NCBI RefSeq assembly: GCF_024168645.1
Contig: NZ_JALJWF010000001.1
Location: 1,913,001 to 1,977,000, forward strand
Source: Pseudomonas sp. GGS8
Lineage (GTDB): Bacteria; Pseudomonadota; Gammaproteobacteria; Pseudomonadales; Pseudomonadaceae
Length of the DNA: 64,000 nt
Direction: 5' to 3'
This document shows, piece by piece, positions 25,591 through 35,042 of this stretch. A model generated the notes under the pieces. It had not been told where the DNA came from. It did not search any database and saw only the letters and a list, made by a program, of their open reading frames with translations. Position 1 is the stretch's first letter, and each line of letters starts with the position of its first letter. The position numbers and the translations under genes are program-made.

Positions 25591-27774
25591 TTAGATTGCT
25601 TCCAGCTTCGCATAACCGAGCATCAGCCACTTGCTGCCTTCGCTGAAGTTCACCTGCACCCGCGCCTGAGCGCCGGCCCCTTCGAAATTCAGGATCACGC
25701 CGTCGCCGAACACCGAGTGCCGCACAGTCTGGCCGAGGCTGAACCCGGTATCCGGGATCTCGCTGCCGCCGAACAAACTGCTGGAACTCTGCTGCTGGCC
25801 ACCACCGAACGGACGGCTGACGCTGTTGGACAGTCGTACTTCCTGGATCAGGCCTTTCGGCACTTCACGTACGAAACGCGACACCTTGTTGTAGGTCTCG
25901 CTGCCGTACAGGCGCCGGGTTTCCGCGTACGTCAGCACCAGGTTCTGCATCGCCCGGGTGATACCGACGTAGGCCAGACGACGCTCTTCTTCAAGACGTC
26001 CGGGTTCTTCCAGGCTCATCTTGTGCGGAAACAGGCCTTCTTCCATGCCCACCAGGAACACGTAAGGGAATTCCAGGCCCTTGGCGCTGTGCAGAGTCAT
26101 TAGCTGAATGCTGTCTTCGTGCTCGTCGGCCTGGGTGTCCCCGGCCTCCAGCGAGGCGTGGCCGAGGAACGCCGCCAGTGGCGATTGCTCTTCGTCCTCT
26201 TCCGGGTTTTCGAAGTTGCGCGCGGCGCTGACCAGTTCCTCAAGGTTTTCTACCCGGGCCTGGCCTTTCTCGCCTTTTTCCGCTTGGTGGTAGGCGATCA
26301 GCCCCGACTGCTCGATGACGGTCTGGGTCATCAGGTGCAGCGGCATTTCCAAGCACTTGGCGGCGAGGTTCTCGATCAGCTCCATAAACGCCCCAAGGGC
26401 GCCGGCGGCGCGACCGGTCAGGCCCTTGTTGGCCACCAGCTGACGCATGGCTTCCCACATCGACACATCGCTGTGGCGTGCATGATCACGAATCGCTTCG
26501 ACGGTCTTTTCGCCGATGCCACGGGCCGGAACGTTGATCACCCGCTCCAGGGCCGCATCGTTGCCACGGCCTTCCAGCAAACGCAGGTACGCCATGGCGT
26601 TCTTGATTTCTGCCCGTTCGAAGAAGCGCTGACCGCCATAAATGCGGTATGGGATGCGTTCGCGCAGCAAGGCTTCTTCCAAAACGCGCGATTGGGCGTT
26701 GGAGCGGTACAGAATCGCGATATCACTGCGAGCCAAGCCGGTTTTCAGCGCGCTTTCAATGGTTTCAACCACGTAGCGTGCTTCGTCGTGTTCGTTGAAC
26801 GCGGCGTACAGATTGATCGCTTCGCCTTCGCCGCCATCGGTCCACAGCTCTTTGCCCATGCGCCCGGTGTTGTTGGCGATCAGGGCGTTGGCGGCCTTGA
26901 GGATCCCGGCGGTGGAGCGGTAGTTCTGCTCCAGGCGAATGATCTCGGCATCCGGGAAGTCGTCGGAATACTGATAGATATTCTCGATTTTCGCGCCGCG
27001 CCAGCCGTAGATCGACTGATCGTCGTCACCGACCACCATCAGGCTGTCGCCACCCTTGGCCAGCAGACGCAACCAGGCGTACTGCACGGCGTTGGTGTCC
27101 TGGAACTCGTCCACCAGAATGTGCCGGAAGCGTTTCTGATAATGGGCGAGCAGCCCCGGGTGGTCGCGCCACAGATCCAGGGCGCGCAGCAGCAGTTCGG
27201 AGAAGTCGATGACGCCGGCCCGCAGGCACGCAGCCTCGTAGGCTTCATAAATGCTGCGCATGGTCGCCAGGAACAGATCGCCGCTGGCTTGAATATGTTG
27301 CGGGCGCAGACCTTCGTCTTTCTGCCCATTGATGAACCACTGAGCCTGCCGGGCCGGCCAGCGTTGCTCGTCCAGGCCCAGTTCGCGGATCACCCGCTTG
27401 ACTAGCCGTTGCTGGTCATCACTGTCGAGAATCTGGAAGGTCTGGCTCAGGCCCGCTTCCTGCCAGTGCGCCCGCAATAAGCGGTGCGCCAGGCCGTGGA
27501 AGGTGCCGACCCACATGCCGGCCGGGTTGATACCCATCAGCTGCTCGATGCGATGACGCATCTCGGCAGCGGCCTTGTTGGTGAAGGTCACCGACAGAAT
27601 GGAGTGGGGCGAGGCGTTTTCGACCTGGATCAACCAGGCGATACGGTGCACCAGCACTCGGGTTTTACCGGAGCCAGCACCGGCCAGGACCAACTGACGA
27701 CCCACGGAGGCAGCTACGGCCTGGCGTTGGGCATCGTTGAGGGAGTTCAGCAGAAGGGAGAGATCATCGCGCAT
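25591..27774 (-). CDS. uvrD: DNA helicase II UvrD
   Basis: 727 residues, normal UvrD length. SF1A motifs in order: Q motif LNDAQRQAVAA, Walker A LVLAGAGSGKTRVLVHR, Walker B ILVDEFQDTN, VVGDDDQSIYGWRGA, EQNYRST, VFLVGMEEGLFPH and VGITRAMQNL. The C-terminal Tudor-like tail is present (FGDGVILNFEGAGAQARVQVNF). It unwinds DNA in nucleotide excision and mismatch repair. From memory the gene order matches P. aeruginosa PA5443. Confidence 0.94.
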   Translation of the reverse strand: MRDDLSLLLNSLNDAQRQAVAASVGRQLVLAGAGSGKTRVLVHRIAWLIQVENASPHSILSVTFTNKAAAEMRHRIEQLMGINPAGMWVGTFHGLAHRLLRAHWQEAGLSQTFQILDSDDQQRLVKRVIRELGLDEQRWPARQAQWFINGQKDEGLRPQHIQASGDLFLATMRSIYEAYEAACLRAGVIDFSELLLRALDLWRDHPGLLAHYQKRFRHILVDEFQDTNAVQYAWLRLLAKGGDSLMVVGDDDQSIYGWRGAKIENIYQYSDDFPDAEIIRLEQNYRSTAGILKAANALIANNTGRMGKELWTDGGEGEAINLYAAFNEHDEARYVVETIESALKTGLARSDIAILYRSNAQSRVLEEALLRERIPYRIYGGQRFFERAEIKNAMAYLRLLEGRGNDAALERVINVPARGIGEKTVEAIRDHARHSDVSMWEAMRQLVANKGLTGRAAGALGAFMELIENLAAKCLEMPLHLMTQTVIEQSGLIAYHQAEKGEKGQARVENLEELVSAARNFENPEEDEEQSPLAAFLGHASLEAGDTQADEHEDSIQLMTLHSAKGLEFPYVFLVGMEEGLFPHKMSLEEPGRLEEERRLAYVGITRAMQNLVLTYAETRRLYGSETYNKVSRFVREVPKGLIQEVRLSNSVSRPFGGGQQQSSSSLFGGSEIPDTGFSLGQTVRHSVFGDGVILNFEGAGAQARVQVNFSEGSKWLMLGYAKLEAI

Positions 27775-28032
27775 CGGGGCATTCTAGGGTGCGCCGTCAC
27801 ACCGGGCAAACCGAGCTTTGCATTAGCCGATGAAAGAAGCATCGATGACGACCGGTCGGTCACTGGCTGCAAGCAGGGGTGGGGCTCGCCTGGCTGCTTT
27901 TGCGCCGGATACCGTCGGCTTAAACTTTTGTCTATTTTATGACCTGAGGCAGTTTGGTCCGGGCATCTGCTTGTGTATGCTCGGTCCACAATTCGGGCTC
28001 ACCTGCTCATTATAAGAACAAGAACATCGCCT

Positions 28033-30903
28033 ATGACCCTCAGCTCCGACCTGTCGGGCCCCTCCGTGGAGCCTCGGGCTATCCGCAAACAGTACGCCAT
28101 GGAGATGGCGGTCGAACGCACGCGTCTGCTGTATCAGGGCTCGCTGTTGCCGACGCTGTTCATGCTGATCAACGGTCTGGTCTGCGCCGGGTTGCTCTGG
28201 AGCCCGCAACGCTACTTCGTGGTCAGCGTCTGGCTGATCTGGTTGTTGTCGCTGGTGGCGTTGCGAGTGATTCAGGTTGCGGCGTTCGATTCGGCGATTC
28301 CCAACCGTCAGGCCCATCCGATCTGGCGTCGCATGTTCCTGCTCGGTTCGGCGATGACTGGCCTGACCCTGGCCGGTGCCGGTATTGCGCTGGTGCCCGC
28401 TGACAATTTCATCCAGCAAGCCTGGGTATTCGGTCTGATCGGCGCCGCAGCCCTTTCGGCCAGCGTCGCTTATGCGGTCAGCCTGCCAGCATTTCTATCC
28501 TTTACCTTGCCCTGTCTGTTGCCCGCCATCGGCTATCTGTTCTGGGGCGGCGATGAACAAGCGCAGGGCTGGGGCTGGTTCGGGCTGATTCTGCTGGGCT
28601 CGTTGAGCGTGGTCGCCTGGCAGGTCAATCGGCTGATCGATCAGGGTTTGTTGCGGCGTTTTCAAAATCAAGCGCTGATCGAGCACTTGCAGCAGGCACA
28701 AAGTCGCAGCGAGCAACTCAATCACGAACTGGCCAAGGAAATTGAACAACGTCGTCGCGCCGAAGACGAATTGCGCGAAACCCAGGTCGATCTCGAACAT
28801 CGGGTCGCCCTGCGCAGTCTGGAGCTGGACGCGGCCAATCAGGCCTTGAGCAAGAGCGAAGCGCGGCTGGCGCTGGCGTTAAAGGCGAGCGAGCTCGGTT
28901 TGTGGGACTGGAACCTGCAGACCGACGAAGTCCATCACACACAGCTTCAGGAGTTGTTCGGGCTGGAGCCGGAATACGTGACGGCGATGCTCCGCCACCT
29001 TAAACCGAGGCTGCACCCCGACGACTTGCCAGCGCTGAAGCGGGCGCTGGTCGAGCATTTGAAGGGCCGCACCGAGGACTATCAAATCGAATACCGCGTT
29101 CGGCATGGCGATGGCCACTGGGTGTGGATCGAGGACCGTGGTCGAGCGGTCGAGCGCAGCGAAAACGGCCGGGTAATCCGCATGGTTGGTACGCGTCGCG
29201 ATATCAGTGCCAGCAAGGGCCTGGAAGAACAGCGCCAACTGGCAGCGACGGTGTTCGAGGCGGCGAGCGAGGGTATTGTGATTTTCGACCCGGATTACGC
29301 ACTTATCGCGGTCAATCAGGCTTTCAGTCGGGTGACAGGCTATGAAATCGACGACATGCTTGGGCGCAACGTGGTCGATTTGCCCTGCAGCCGCGACGCC
29401 CGTCGGCATTACGCGGCAATTCGCCAGGCGCTGGAGCAGCACGGTAGTTGGCAGGGCGAGTTGGTCGAGACCCGCAAGAATGGCGAGTTGTATCCGCAAT
29501 GGCTGCAGCTGAATGCCGTGCGCGATATGCGGGGAAATGTAAGCCATATTGTTGGCTTCTTCGCCGACTTGTCTGCTCGGCGTGAATCCGAAGAACGTAT
29601 GCGCTACCTCACCCATTACGACGAGCTAACGGGGCTGGCCAACCGTTCGTTGTTCCGTGAACGACTGAGCGAGGCTCATCAGCGGATGCGTCAGGGCGGT
29701 CGGCGCAGCCTGGCGTTGCTGCACATCAATCTGGATCGCTTCAAGCTGCTCAACGACAGCCTCGGACACGACATCGCCGATCAGCTGTTACAGAAAATGG
29801 CCCAGCGGTTGGTCAATGCGCTGCCGGAAGCGGACACCATTGCCCGGTTGTCCGGCGATGAATTTGCGGTGTTGTTCGATGCTTACGGCAACCTGTCGAG
29901 TCTGGCGCGGGTGGCGACCCGATTGTCGGCCAAGTTGCGTTTGCCGATCACCGTCGAGGGTCATGAGCTGGTGATGAGCGCATCGATGGGCATCAGCCTG
30001 TTGCCGGACACCGCTCGGGAGATTTCCGCGCTGGTCAGCCAATCGAACATGGCCATGCAGCATGCCAAACACTTGGGCGGCAACAACTTCCAGTTCTACA
30101 CCGACAGTTTGCAAGCCAGCACGCTCGAGCGTTTGCAGCTTGAGAACCAGTTGCGCAAAGCCATCGAAGAAAAGCAGTTGAAGGTGTTTTATCAACCGAA
30201 ACTCTGTCTCGCCACCGGCCGGCTGAATGCCGCCGAGGCGTTGGTGCGCTGGGATCACCCGACCCTGGGCCGAGTGCCGCCGGGGGACTTCATTGGTTTG
30301 GCCGAGGAAACCGGGCTGATCGGCGCTATCGGTGAGTTCGTATTGCGTCAGGCCTGCTGGCAAGCCTGTGAGTGGCAGCGTCAGGGACTTGAGCCGATTC
30401 GGGTGTCGGTCAATCTGTCGGTGCATCAACTGCGCCAGGGAAAACTGGTCAGCCTGGTGCGTCAGGTGCTGGAGGAAACCGGTCTGGCGCCGCACTACCT
30501 GGAACTGGAACTTACCGAGAGCCAGTTGCTGGACAGCGTCGAGCACATCATCGCGACCTTCCAACAATTGCGCGATCTGGGGGTGAAGCTGGCGATCGAC
30601 GATTTTGGTACCGGTTATTCGTCTCTGAGCTACCTCAAGCGTATCCCGGTGGATTACGTGAAGATCGATCAGGCATTTATCCGTGGGCTGGGGGAGAGCA
30701 GCGAAGATGCGGCGATCACCCGGGCAATCATTGCCATGGCTCACGGGCTGTCGTTGAAAGTGGTGGCTGAAGGCGTCGAACGGCCGGAGCAGCTGGAGTT
30801 TCTGAAGGTCGAGCGTTGCGATGAGGTGCAGGGTTATCTGATCAGTCGTCCGGTCGATGCAGATGGATTGGGCAGTCTGCTGCGAGAGCAATTCTCTGAG
30901 TGA
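28033..30903 (+). CDS. Membrane PAS-GGDEF-EAL protein (c-di-GMP turnover)
   Basis: 956 residues. Several N-terminal helices (about 45-210), a coiled coil (about 205-280), two PAS domains (ALKASELGLWDWNLQTD; ATVFEAASEGIVIFDPDYAL), GGDEF (about 550-690) and EAL (about 705-950). The cyclase motif reads SGDEF, and the RxxD inhibitory site upstream is lost (PEAD). The EAL part keeps EALVRW, SVNLSVHQ, ELTESQLL and DDFGTGYSS, so phosphodiesterase activity is expected. Start ATG 28033 (MTLSSDLSG) is preferred over an upstream in-frame ATG at 27973. Confidence 0.88.
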   Translation: MTLSSDLSGPSVEPRAIRKQYAMEMAVERTRLLYQGSLLPTLFMLINGLVCAGLLWSPQRYFVVSVWLIWLLSLVALRVIQVAAFDSAIPNRQAHPIWRRMFLLGSAMTGLTLAGAGIALVPADNFIQQAWVFGLIGAAALSASVAYAVSLPAFLSFTLPCLLPAIGYLFWGGDEQAQGWGWFGLILLGSLSVVAWQVNRLIDQGLLRRFQNQALIEHLQQAQSRSEQLNHELAKEIEQRRRAEDELRETQVDLEHRVALRSLELDAANQALSKSEARLALALKASELGLWDWNLQTDEVHHTQLQELFGLEPEYVTAMLRHLKPRLHPDDLPALKRALVEHLKGRTEDYQIEYRVRHGDGHWVWIEDRGRAVERSENGRVIRMVGTRRDISASKGLEEQRQLAATVFEAASEGIVIFDPDYALIAVNQAFSRVTGYEIDDMLGRNVVDLPCSRDARRHYAAIRQALEQHGSWQGELVETRKNGELYPQWLQLNAVRDMRGNVSHIVGFFADLSARRESEERMRYLTHYDELTGLANRSLFRERLSEAHQRMRQGGRRSLALLHINLDRFKLLNDSLGHDIADQLLQKMAQRLVNALPEADTIARLSGDEFAVLFDAYGNLSSLARVATRLSAKLRLPITVEGHELVMSASMGISLLPDTAREISALVSQSNMAMQHAKHLGGNNFQFYTDSLQASTLERLQLENQLRKAIEEKQLKVFYQPKLCLATGRLNAAEALVRWDHPTLGRVPPGDFIGLAEETGLIGAIGEFVLRQACWQACEWQRQGLEPIRVSVNLSVHQLRQGKLVSLVRQVLEETGLAPHYLELELTESQLLDSVEHIIATFQQLRDLGVKLAIDDFGTGYSSLSYLKRIPVDYVKIDQAFIRGLGESSEDAAITRAIIAMAHGLSLKVVAEGVERPEQLEFLKVERCDEVQGYLISRPVDADGLGSLLREQFSE

Positions 30904-30989
30904 AGTCCCCCGCTGAGCCACCACGCATTGTGGCGACCCGGCGAGAAGAGTGCCGCGTGTTAGTGGTAATCAAAGTATCGCCAACGATG

Positions 30990-31226
30990 TCACTGAACAT
31001 CTTTGTCTGGAAGATAGGTGAAAAAACCTTCTGTCCAATGATCTTTACCTAGCTGATAACGTTCAATAAAGAAGCCATCTTTGGCCTCAGAAAATCCAGC
31101 TTTAAGGTTTGCTCTTTCTACAGCGTCTTCAGCAGATTCCTGAGAGTCATAAACGCCTATAAATTTTATATCGTCGTGCCCGTCTGGCAACTCATGCGTG
31201 TGTGTGACTATGTAAACGACATTCAT
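30990..31226 (-). CDS. Small hypothetical protein, possible orphan immunity gene
   Basis: 78 residues: starts MNVVYIVTHTHELPDGHDDI, then FIGVYDSQESAEDAVERANL, ending FTYLPDKDVQ. Soluble, no signal. An AGAGGTAG ribosome site precedes the ATG. I recognise a widespread small conserved type (perhaps DUF7336) but cannot give a function. AT-richer than the chromosome and last in the leftward Rhs island, so a spare immunity gene is a reasonable guess. Confidence 0.6.
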   Translation of the reverse strand: MNVVYIVTHTHELPDGHDDIKFIGVYDSQESAEDAVERANLKAGFSEAKDGFFIERYQLGKDHWTEGFFTYLPDKDVQ

Positions 31227-31268
31227 ACTACTACCTCTGTCATTTTGATTTCTCGACTAAGCGATTAC

Positions 31269-31576
31269 TCACTTTAAAGCGGTGCCATCATGGTTTATTG
31301 CATCTTCATCTCTTCGATTTTGGTAATAGGCCTTCTTTTCATCGAATTCATAGAAAATAGTTCCATGAATTCCTTGAGCTTGCGACTTTCGCACGGGGCG
31401 ACTCCATATTTTGCTAAATATTTGATTGAGCTCGACTTCATTCTCTCTTAAATGAATTTCGTCAATAAAAGCAATGTCAGTATCGCTAGGAAATAATGTC
31501 CTGAACTCTTTTCGGTAGTAGAAAATATGTCGTAGACGCAATTTGTCGCGCTATCTATCACTTGAATGTTTTTCAT
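31269..31576 (-). pseudogene. Frameshifted immunity-like gene
   Basis: The N-terminus starts at ATG 31576 (GAAAGG ribosome site) as MKNIQVIDSATNCVYDIFST, then stays in a frame that soon stops. From about 31512 the frame one base over continues in register: FRTLFPSDTDIAFIDEIH to the end DAINHDGTALK. A one-base loss in the A-run (GAAAAG on the gene strand, TTTT at 31509-31512) explains it; five A would give TTEKEFRTLF. Intact length would be about 102 residues. It follows the remnant toxin tip by 12 bases, the usual toxin/immunity spacing. A sequencing error is the alternative. Confidence 0.7.
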
Positions 31577-31588
31577 TGCCATTACCTT

Positions 31589-31762
31589 TCACTGTCTACG
31601 AGGTCGAACATTTCTATTTTCACCTGTCTGCGTGCCATTGTTGGGACTTAATGGCATACGCCAATCGGATTGAAAAGCAGAAGCGGAAAATACCAAGATC
31701 CGGTCGATCCCCGAGGTGTTAGAGGGAAATTTCACCTTGCCTGAATTAACATTGATTAAAAT
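31589..31762 (-). pseudogene. Remnant of a displaced Rhs toxin C-terminus
   Basis: Immediately after the stop of the 147-residue gene the same frame runs open for 57 codons: GKVKFPSNTSGIDRILVF, then SDWRMPLSPNNGTQTG, ending RNVRPRRQ and TGA. There is no start codon or ribosome site of its own; the TGA is 12 bases before the next immunity-like ATG. This is the layout of an orphan polymorphic-toxin tip left behind when a new tip and immunity gene replaced it. Assignment rests on position and open frame only. Confidence 0.5.
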
Positions 31763-32206
31763 TCAAGATTCACACTCGGTTGTGACGCGCAGCCGCCAAA
31801 TAATTGAGAAAGTATAAAATTGCATGCTGGGGTTAAACTCAATTTCTGCCCTAAGCGCGCCTTTGCAATATTCATCTATAAGGCTGTTGCTGCTTTTTGT
31901 GTGGCGCCATCCAGCCTGCGCGAGATTTGACCTGTAGTGTTCGAAGACCTGCCCCGAACTTAGAGATGTCTTATATCTGCTAGAGACCAGCGCTGCACTA
32001 GTCTTATGGTTGTCTGCTTTTTCGATGAGGGCGGCATTGGGGGGCGGAGGGATTTTTTCCGCTTCCTGAATAATAGTTGGCATGCTGACGTAGTTTTTTG
32101 TCGGCGAAGACAACCCAGTCACCCAATAAATTGCAGCAGATAGAACTGCCAAGGCGACAAGCGCCTTGGCCCCTATGATTGCTTTGCTGGTCGTCTCTTT
32201 ATTCAT
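31763..32206 (-). CDS. Membrane-anchored immunity candidate for the Rhs toxin
   Basis: 147 residues. N-terminal cytosolic stub, one helix (AIIGAKALVALAVLSAAIYWVTG, about 9-31), then a presumably periplasmic domain (SSRYKTSLSSGQVFEHYRSN, IDEYCKGALRAEIEF, two Cys). Its ATG overlaps the Rhs stop by four bases (ATGA), the tight coupling expected of a toxin and its immunity protein. No family recognised. A periplasm-facing anchor would suit a toxin acting at the membrane or in the periplasm. Confidence 0.65.
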   Translation of the reverse strand: MNKETTSKAIIGAKALVALAVLSAAIYWVTGLSSPTKNYVSMPTIIQEAEKIPPPPNAALIEKADNHKTSAALVSSRYKTSLSSGQVFEHYRSNLAQAGWRHTKSSNSLIDEYCKGALRAEIEFNPSMQFYTFSIIWRLRVTTECES

Positions 32207-35025
32207 TGTCTATTTACTTGATTGTTGACTGAACCCGGTGTTGCGGCTCCTCCACCGACACCGATCCCAACGTTTATAGCTGCGCCAGCAGTATTCCCTG
32301 CAACACCGCCTCCGATTCCAGAGTAGTAGCCAGCGGATGCGCCATAACCGTCGAGATAGTTATTCAGCTGGGATCTTGATGGCATAAGAGGAGACACAAC
32401 AAATCCTGCAGATGCATTGACGCCAAAACCGCTTGAAGGATAACCACGTGTGAAACCGCACCCGCAAAAGGTGTCGCCATACTTAGTGTAAGTCACACTA
32501 CATGACATAACGTATGCGCTCGCTTCGGCAGAGAAATAATCTGGTGCATGAGGATTCTGCCACGTTGCGCCTGCTCTTGCCTGAGCAGCTTGCGTTTGCG
32601 GTGAGTTTATTGCGGACTGGGCTTGCCCATAGCTAGCGAGTTGGCCTGCACTCATACCGCCAGCGCCAGGGAACGCAGAAGCCAGTCCCCAGAAGTCGAC
32701 TCTAGATGTGGGGTTACCTTCTACATATCCATACGTATTCAGTCCACCGTTGAGCCCAATTGGGTCACTCTCGACATAGCGCCCGGTCTGCGGGTCGTAA
32801 TCGCGGAAGTAGTTGTAGTGCAACCCAGTTTCAGCATCGTAGTACTGACCTGGGAAACGGAGGTTTAGAGTCAAGGAACCGTTGGCTTCCCCTACACCAA
32901 AGGCGTCGGGTTTCCATTCCCACACCTTGTCCTGTAAGGCGTTCGTTGCGATACGAGGTGTGTTGAGATGGTCGCTATGGAGATAGAACAGCGCGCTGTT
33001 GGCAAGTGCGCCTGTCGTATCGTAATTCACGCTCACACCGCCCAACGGCATACCTTCAAGCCAGACATAAAACTGACTCGTAAGCTTCATACCGTGGCTG
33101 TCGAACAGGGTTTCGCCCAGCAATTCTCCACCAAGCCCATAGAGAAATGTGGTAACGCCTTGTGGAGTAATTTTCTGGGTGCGTTGACCTAGAGCGTTGT
33201 AGCGAAACTGAGCCCGGATCACTCCGTCAATTTTCACGCTGCTCAGGCGATTCTGTTCGTCGTATGAGAGTTGGCGATTGTCGCGGTCTTTGATCAGATT
33301 GCCTGTCGCATCGGAACTCACCAAATGGTCGTCTATTTGGATCAAACGATTGTTACTGGCGCCATACTGGTAGGTCGTGACTGCACTGTCTTGCACTTTG
33401 CCTTCGACCAGAGGCGTGAGAGTTTTGTTGGTGCGATTACCCACAGCGTCATAGGTAAAGGTTTGCTGTCGGGTGGCATTTGCTTCTTCTGTCAGGCGAT
33501 CGAGCGCGTCATAGCGGTAATTCAGATCGCCGATCGAGCTGCTTTGTACTTTGGTGATGTTTCCGATGGCATCGTAGGCATAGGTATTGCTCCAGCCTGC
33601 GACGGTTTGTGCAGTTAGCCGATAGTCCAGATCGTAGGTGCGTTGAAGCGTAGTGCCATTATTCCAGGTCAGGTTTTTGAGTGGACCGAAAGGTAGATAC
33701 GCAATGTCGCTCACGAAGGTGGTCGGTTCATCTGCGCCACGCCGCACTTGCACTTGACTGACCTGCCCGGCGGAGTTGCGTAGGTAGTGGATGCTGAACC
33801 CGGTCGGATAGTCGATCCGACTCAGTCGATTTGCCCCATCGTATCCAAAACCCAGTTTTTCCAGTTGGGTTGCTTCATTCGTTCGCGGTGTATGCAGTTG
33901 GGCTGTGAGGTTGCCTTGCGCGTCGTAGGTGTAACTCAGGACGCCATTTATGTCTTCCACTGCTGTCAGTCGGCCGATACCCTTGTTGCCGTTGGCAATC
34001 GAGTCGTAGTGGAAGCGAATATCCAGCCCTGAGTTTGCGGGATAACGGCGTGTGGTCAATCGATTGAGGGCATCGTAGGTGAAAGTTGTGACTACGCCGC
34101 GCGCATCGGTTTTTTGTGTGATGTTGCCAGCGGCGTCATATTTGTAGCTACTGATACCAGTGTCGGGGCTGTCCAGTTGTGTCAGGTTTCCTAGGCCATC
34201 GTATTGATATCGAGTGATCATACCGCGTGAGTCGCTGACTTGTGTGAGGTTGTCTTGAGCGTCGTATTCGAAATTAGTCGTGCCGTTTAGTGGGTCAGTG
34301 TTCTTTATTAAGCGGTCGAGTGAGTCATAGGCTCCAGTGTGGTTGTAATTACGAGGATTGGTAATAGTGGTCGGATTGTTGTTCAGGTCATATTGCGTGC
34401 GACTGATCTGGCCACTAGCTCCCACTGAGTGAAGTAAGCGTCCGAGCTCGTCATATACCCATCGATGCTGTTTTGTCAGATCACCTGTACTATTTTTGAG
34501 TCGTAATGTGGTGCGATTACCCATCGGGTCGAGATTAAATTCGATCTTTTCCTCAAGGCTATTAGTGATACGAATGAGCCGCCTGGCGTCATCCCAGGTG
34601 TATGTTAACCAGCTACCATCGGTACGAATCAGCTTGGTAATGTCACCGACAGCATTGTGTTCGAGGCGCGTAGTGTTATTGGCGTTACTTACTGACGTTA
34701 ACCAGCCTTGCGGCGCGTAGGTCAGGTTTGTGATGACTCCATTGGGATCGACAATAGTTTGTGGGTTACCCATAGCGTCGAAATTCGAAAGCTCAGTAAT
34801 GTGTCCGAGCGCGTTGATGACGCGTGTCAAATGACCTTTCGTATTGTATTCGTAGCGGGTGATGTCGTTTACATCGTCCCGGGGGCCATTCGATAACTCA
34901 AGCAGGCCTTCAGTGTTGTAGGTGAATGACCTGCTGCGCTCCGCTGTTTGCCCAAACTGGGATGTAATGGTGGCTCCGCCTAGTGCAAGCGCAAAAAGAC
35001 CTGCGGTCAATATCAGTGTGTTCAT
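32203..35025 (-). CDS. Rhs protein, C-terminal piece with toxin tip and own signal peptide
   Basis: 940 residues. AAGGA precedes the ATG; the N-terminus is signal-like (MNTLILTAGLFALALGGATI). About 15 YD/RHS repeats follow, then the Rhs core end (RFPGQYYDAETGLHYNYFRD, RYVESDPIGLNGG, VDFWGL near 781). The variable tip (about 782-940) has a Tyr/Cys-rich part (YVMSCSVTYTKYGDTFCGCG) and a Gly/Ala-rich hydrophobic end (YYSGIGGGVAGNTAGAAINV), perhaps pore-forming; I do not recognise the toxin type. It lacks the DUF6531 N-terminal region, which is in the gene just upstream. Lower GC than flanks suggests transfer. Confidence 0.88.
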   Translation of the reverse strand: MNTLILTAGLFALALGGATITSQFGQTAERSRSFTYNTEGLLELSNGPRDDVNDITRYEYNTKGHLTRVINALGHITELSNFDAMGNPQTIVDPNGVITNLTYAPQGWLTSVSNANNTTRLEHNAVGDITKLIRTDGSWLTYTWDDARRLIRITNSLEEKIEFNLDPMGNRTTLRLKNSTGDLTKQHRWVYDELGRLLHSVGASGQISRTQYDLNNNPTTITNPRNYNHTGAYDSLDRLIKNTDPLNGTTNFEYDAQDNLTQVSDSRGMITRYQYDGLGNLTQLDSPDTGISSYKYDAAGNITQKTDARGVVTTFTYDALNRLTTRRYPANSGLDIRFHYDSIANGNKGIGRLTAVEDINGVLSYTYDAQGNLTAQLHTPRTNEATQLEKLGFGYDGANRLSRIDYPTGFSIHYLRNSAGQVSQVQVRRGADEPTTFVSDIAYLPFGPLKNLTWNNGTTLQRTYDLDYRLTAQTVAGWSNTYAYDAIGNITKVQSSSIGDLNYRYDALDRLTEEANATRQQTFTYDAVGNRTNKTLTPLVEGKVQDSAVTTYQYGASNNRLIQIDDHLVSSDATGNLIKDRDNRQLSYDEQNRLSSVKIDGVIRAQFRYNALGQRTQKITPQGVTTFLYGLGGELLGETLFDSHGMKLTSQFYVWLEGMPLGGVSVNYDTTGALANSALFYLHSDHLNTPRIATNALQDKVWEWKPDAFGVGEANGSLTLNLRFPGQYYDAETGLHYNYFRDYDPQTGRYVESDPIGLNGGLNTYGYVEGNPTSRVDFWGLASAFPGAGGMSAGQLASYGQAQSAINSPQTQAAQARAGATWQNPHAPDYFSAEASAYVMSCSVTYTKYGDTFCGCGFTRGYPSSGFGVNASAGFVVSPLMPSRSQLNNYLDGYGASAGYYSGIGGGVAGNTAGAAINVGIGVGGGAATPGSVNNQVNRQ

Positions 35026-35042
35026 GATCAGATCCTTCTGAG

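Noticed and set aside
31269..31541. Intact 90-residue gene starting at TTG 31541
   Set aside because: The TTG has no ribosome site and the first ~12 residues look like out-of-frame sequence; the upstream frame with ATG 31576 and GAAAGG fits a frameshifted longer gene better.
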